Source of the DNA: Isoetes taiwanensis
Taxonomy: Eukaryota > Streptophyta > Lycopodiopsida > Isoetales > Isoetaceae
Length of the DNA: 64,000 nt
Direction: 5' to 3'
NCBI GenBank assembly: GCA_021234155.1
Contig: JAJEKV010000019.1
Location: forward strand, 3,942,356 to 4,006,355
Positions 62,094 to 64,000 of this stretch are shown here, one piece after another. The position numbers and the translations under genes were made by a program. The notes beneath the pieces were generated by a model. It did not search any database, was not told the origin of the DNA, and saw nothing but the letters and a program-made list of their open reading frames with translations. The number at the start of each line of letters is the position of its first letter. Within the stretch, counting starts at the first letter, position 1.

Positions 62094-62450
62094 ATGCTTC
62101 ACCGGATGCATGTTAAACGCCTTCGTGCTTCCCAGATTTGCTACGCCATTTTTGGCCTCGTCCTCAAGGGCCGCCATCGCCATAGCTGGAAGAAGGAAAG
62201 GCTAGTGTTTGGAAACAGGACAGCAGCAGTGGCCTTTGTTGCAGGGCATGCTGAGAATCCCATTATGCTGAAGTCCAAAGATCTTCTGCCTTCTCAAGGC
62301 CCAGTGTGGGAGAAATGGTGGAAGCTCTTGTCCAAAGACGAGTTTTCGCCGGAGCTTAGCCCTAAAGATCAAACTCTGCTCACAAAACTCATCACTGACA
62401 TGAGGGATGGCCTGTCTCAAAAACACTATCATGACCCTTTCGCTTGCTGA
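62094..62450 (+). CDS. Hypothetical protein, 118 residues
   Basis: The ATG-initiated plus-strand frame has even protein-like composition, especially the second half (GPVWEKWWKLLSKDEFSPEL, LLTKLITDMRDGLSQKHYHD), and ends in TGA. Surrounding DNA is far more AT-rich. An upstream Arg/Cys-rich start (MLHRMHVKRLRASQICYAIF) could be an organelle-type presequence or non-coding. No known domain. It may be one exon of a larger gene. Confidence 0.4.
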   Translation: MLHRMHVKRLRASQICYAIFGLVLKGRHRHSWKKERLVFGNRTAAVAFVAGHAENPIMLKSKDLLPSQGPVWEKWWKLLSKDEFSPELSPKDQTLLTKLITDMRDGLSQKHYHDPFAC

Positions 62451-62502
62451 ATCCCTCTAAGCTTAAAGCTGTCCCACAGCTTGAAACAAGGCGCTCTTGG
62501 CC

Positions 62503-62665
62503 CCAGCGCCATTGCCATCCCCATAGTTGGAGCAAGGTGCAGCGCCATCATCATCCCCATAGCTGGAGCAAGGTGCAGCGCCATCGCCATAGTTGAAGCG
62601 AGAAACAAAGTTGCAACAGCTGCCAAGGCGCCATCGCCATAGTTGGAGCAAGATACAGCAGCGGC
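62503..62665. repeat. Tandem repeat CCATAG[CT]TGGAGCAAGGTGCAGCGCCATC
   Basis: Four imperfect copies (about 33-50 bp spacing) of a CGCCAT-CCCATAGTTGGAGCAAGGTGCAG unit follow the hypothetical ORF. The minus strand is open through it, giving Met/Ala/Leu-rich repeats that I regard as a by-product. Confidence 0.75.
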
Positions 62666-62779
62666 CAAGGCGGGAAAAAAGGTACTTAGCCCAACCAATA
62701 GGATGACTTGACTTGGATCGCAATCCAGACCATTCGTCTTGGACCATCTAGGCCGTTGGATGGGCTGCATATGTTTCTA

Positions 62780-64000
62780 CGATTTTATGATTTTTATGAT
62801 TTAATTTAATGCGCATATTCTGTTGAAAATCCATGTTACAGAGAAATCTAGAAGAAATGAAAGCATCAAATAAGAAAAACCTAAGAGATTAACAATTGTA
62901 GTGTCGTATTTTCTTGAGATTTGCTCGCCATGGCCTAGAACTGGTGGATGCACCAATGAAGATCATCTGCAAGGAACATAGACTCACTTTGCTCAAAATA
63001 GTTGAACAATTTGATGATAATCCTCGTAATACTGCTTTTAACTCCAATTCTTTCTGAGACATAGTATAGTGAAGAAAACAATAAAGAAAAATGGTTACAA
63101 TAACCAAAATGCAGGAAGATTCAACGAATCTTGTAGATATCTTTGACAAACAATGATAGAAATGTTGTATATAACTTCCTCTGGAGAGGTAATCTAACGA
63201 AAATCACCCATACACATTTCGGAGGTAGGTCATGTTGAACAAAGTCATATTCTTCCGTTGAACAAAGTAATATGTGGCAGAGGGGAATAAAGAAATTAGG
63301 CATATGCAGGCTAGGAGTAGATAGACTAGTTTTGCTATTATTTTGGTACGCATCCTCCTGAGAAGTCAATTTTGGAGGTCTAAATTTGGCCAAATTCAAT
63401 TTTTCAAAGCCCATTGCATGTATTTTTCCATGTTGTACCATGGCAAAAATAGATAGATAGCTAAGGATGGGTGATTAGCAACAAAGGTAATGACTTGGCA
63501 AACAAAGGGTGACATGGCAGACAATACGGTCAAATTTGTAACTCGGATTTGCAATGGTTTTTTTTGGGGTTTTTTCAAAGCACGTGGGTGCTAAAAGTTG
63601 CCAAGAGTGATGCTAGAGTTGGCCTACAGTTTTCTACAGAACCCAAATGATCCGGTGAAGAGCTTTGGCTATGCAAGCTGCTGCTTTCTAAGCCCCTTAT
63701 GCATGTAAACAAAAAACAATAGAAAAAGTTGGAGGATTAAGAAGCCGTGTTTTTAAACGAGATTAAAATAAGGGCATCCCCGACAACACATTCTGTAACA
63801 AAATCTCCAAAAAAACTCGGAAAAGGGAATAAAAATTCCACCAAGATACAGAATCGGGTACCTAAAATCCAAAATACCTCTTCAGAGACCACTTCGTAGA
63901 TAAAAAGGCAAGAAGGAAATCTTGACGGCGCTTCCAATAGGGCAAGCAATTTCGAGCCCTATGGCAGACTTTAAAAATAGCTACAGATTTAGAAAACATG
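62780..64000. other. AT-rich spacer to the window end
   Basis: Minus-strand frames of 60-106 codons show no domain. No RNA gene recognised. Confidence 0.45.

Noticed and set aside
62429-62770. Met/Ala/Leu repeat protein on the minus strand
   Set aside because: It arises from the tandem DNA repeat read in one frame; repeat unit lengths vary and no start or promoter context supports it.
1-64000. CRISPR arrays, bacterial operons, rRNA and tRNA genes
   Set aside because: The regular 200-bp modules at 49427 have large diverging spacers and no short-repeat array, and the context is plant nuclear DNA. By eye I recognised no tRNA cloverleaf or rRNA; a covariance-model scan would be needed to exclude them.

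Overview
This window is nuclear DNA of a land plant with a large, transposon-rich genome. Support comes from Ty1/copia and Ty3/gypsy elements with plant-type primer sites, an L1-type LINE with a plant ORF1, an intron-bearing Yippee-like pseudogene with a plant-type C-terminus, and AT-rich spacers. A fern or another non-seed plant is my guess; the sequence alone does not prove it. I see no intact ordinary housekeeping gene. Nearly all recognisable coding sequence is mobile-element protein or decayed gene fragments.

Layout. 1-2579: 5' part of a minus-strand copia element (LTR, primer site, gag-pol), cut by the window edge. 3051-6237: plus-strand fragments of unrelated genes that keep splice signals (a SAC-phosphatase-like exon and a Yippee-like pseudogene with a duplicated exon). 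7000-21151: a plus-strand Ulp1-type (C48) protease-like pseudogene followed by a NIF/FCP-type HAD-like pseudogene. An 11.1-kb gypsy element (8070-19181, minus, GGAAC target duplication) lies inside one Ulp1 exon. 21774-31466: a convergent minus-strand gene of a DDE/RNase-H-like family, interrupted near its 3' end by a 6.8-kb L1-type LINE (21903-28696, plus) with a 16-bp target duplication and a poly(A) tail. Taking out the two insertions leaves a compact ancestral block, [Ulp1-like -> NIF-like -> <- DDE-like], which may be an undescribed gene-rich DNA transposon.

33711-36100 holds a decayed minus-strand L1. Three copies of a second, RTE-like LINE family lie at 36100-37875 (+), 43088-45192 (-) and 48257-49165 (+). 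They share a 3'-UTR hairpin and a microsatellite tail where their 3' ends are present. One copy carries a 1-kb two-unit insertion, and another is fused to a histone H3 C-terminal fragment. A decayed histone-H3-like coding region with a long basic tail lies on the minus strand at 41679-42525. From 49427 there is a 200-bp-period array of CpG-rich palindromic modules, then a TATA box and an unknown ORF. That ORF is split by a chromodomain gypsy element (50799-59621) with 2.1-kb LTRs that themselves appear to encode a small acidic protein. 59622-64000 is mostly spacer with several tandem repeats and one plausible small ORF at 62094.

Both gypsy LTR pairs are identical over long AT-rich stretches, yet differ repeatedly where one copy has CTG or CAG and the other has CG, CCG or TCG. 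Either these sites are hypermutated or the consensus is wrong at methylated CHG positions. Some frameshifts listed here may therefore be artefacts.
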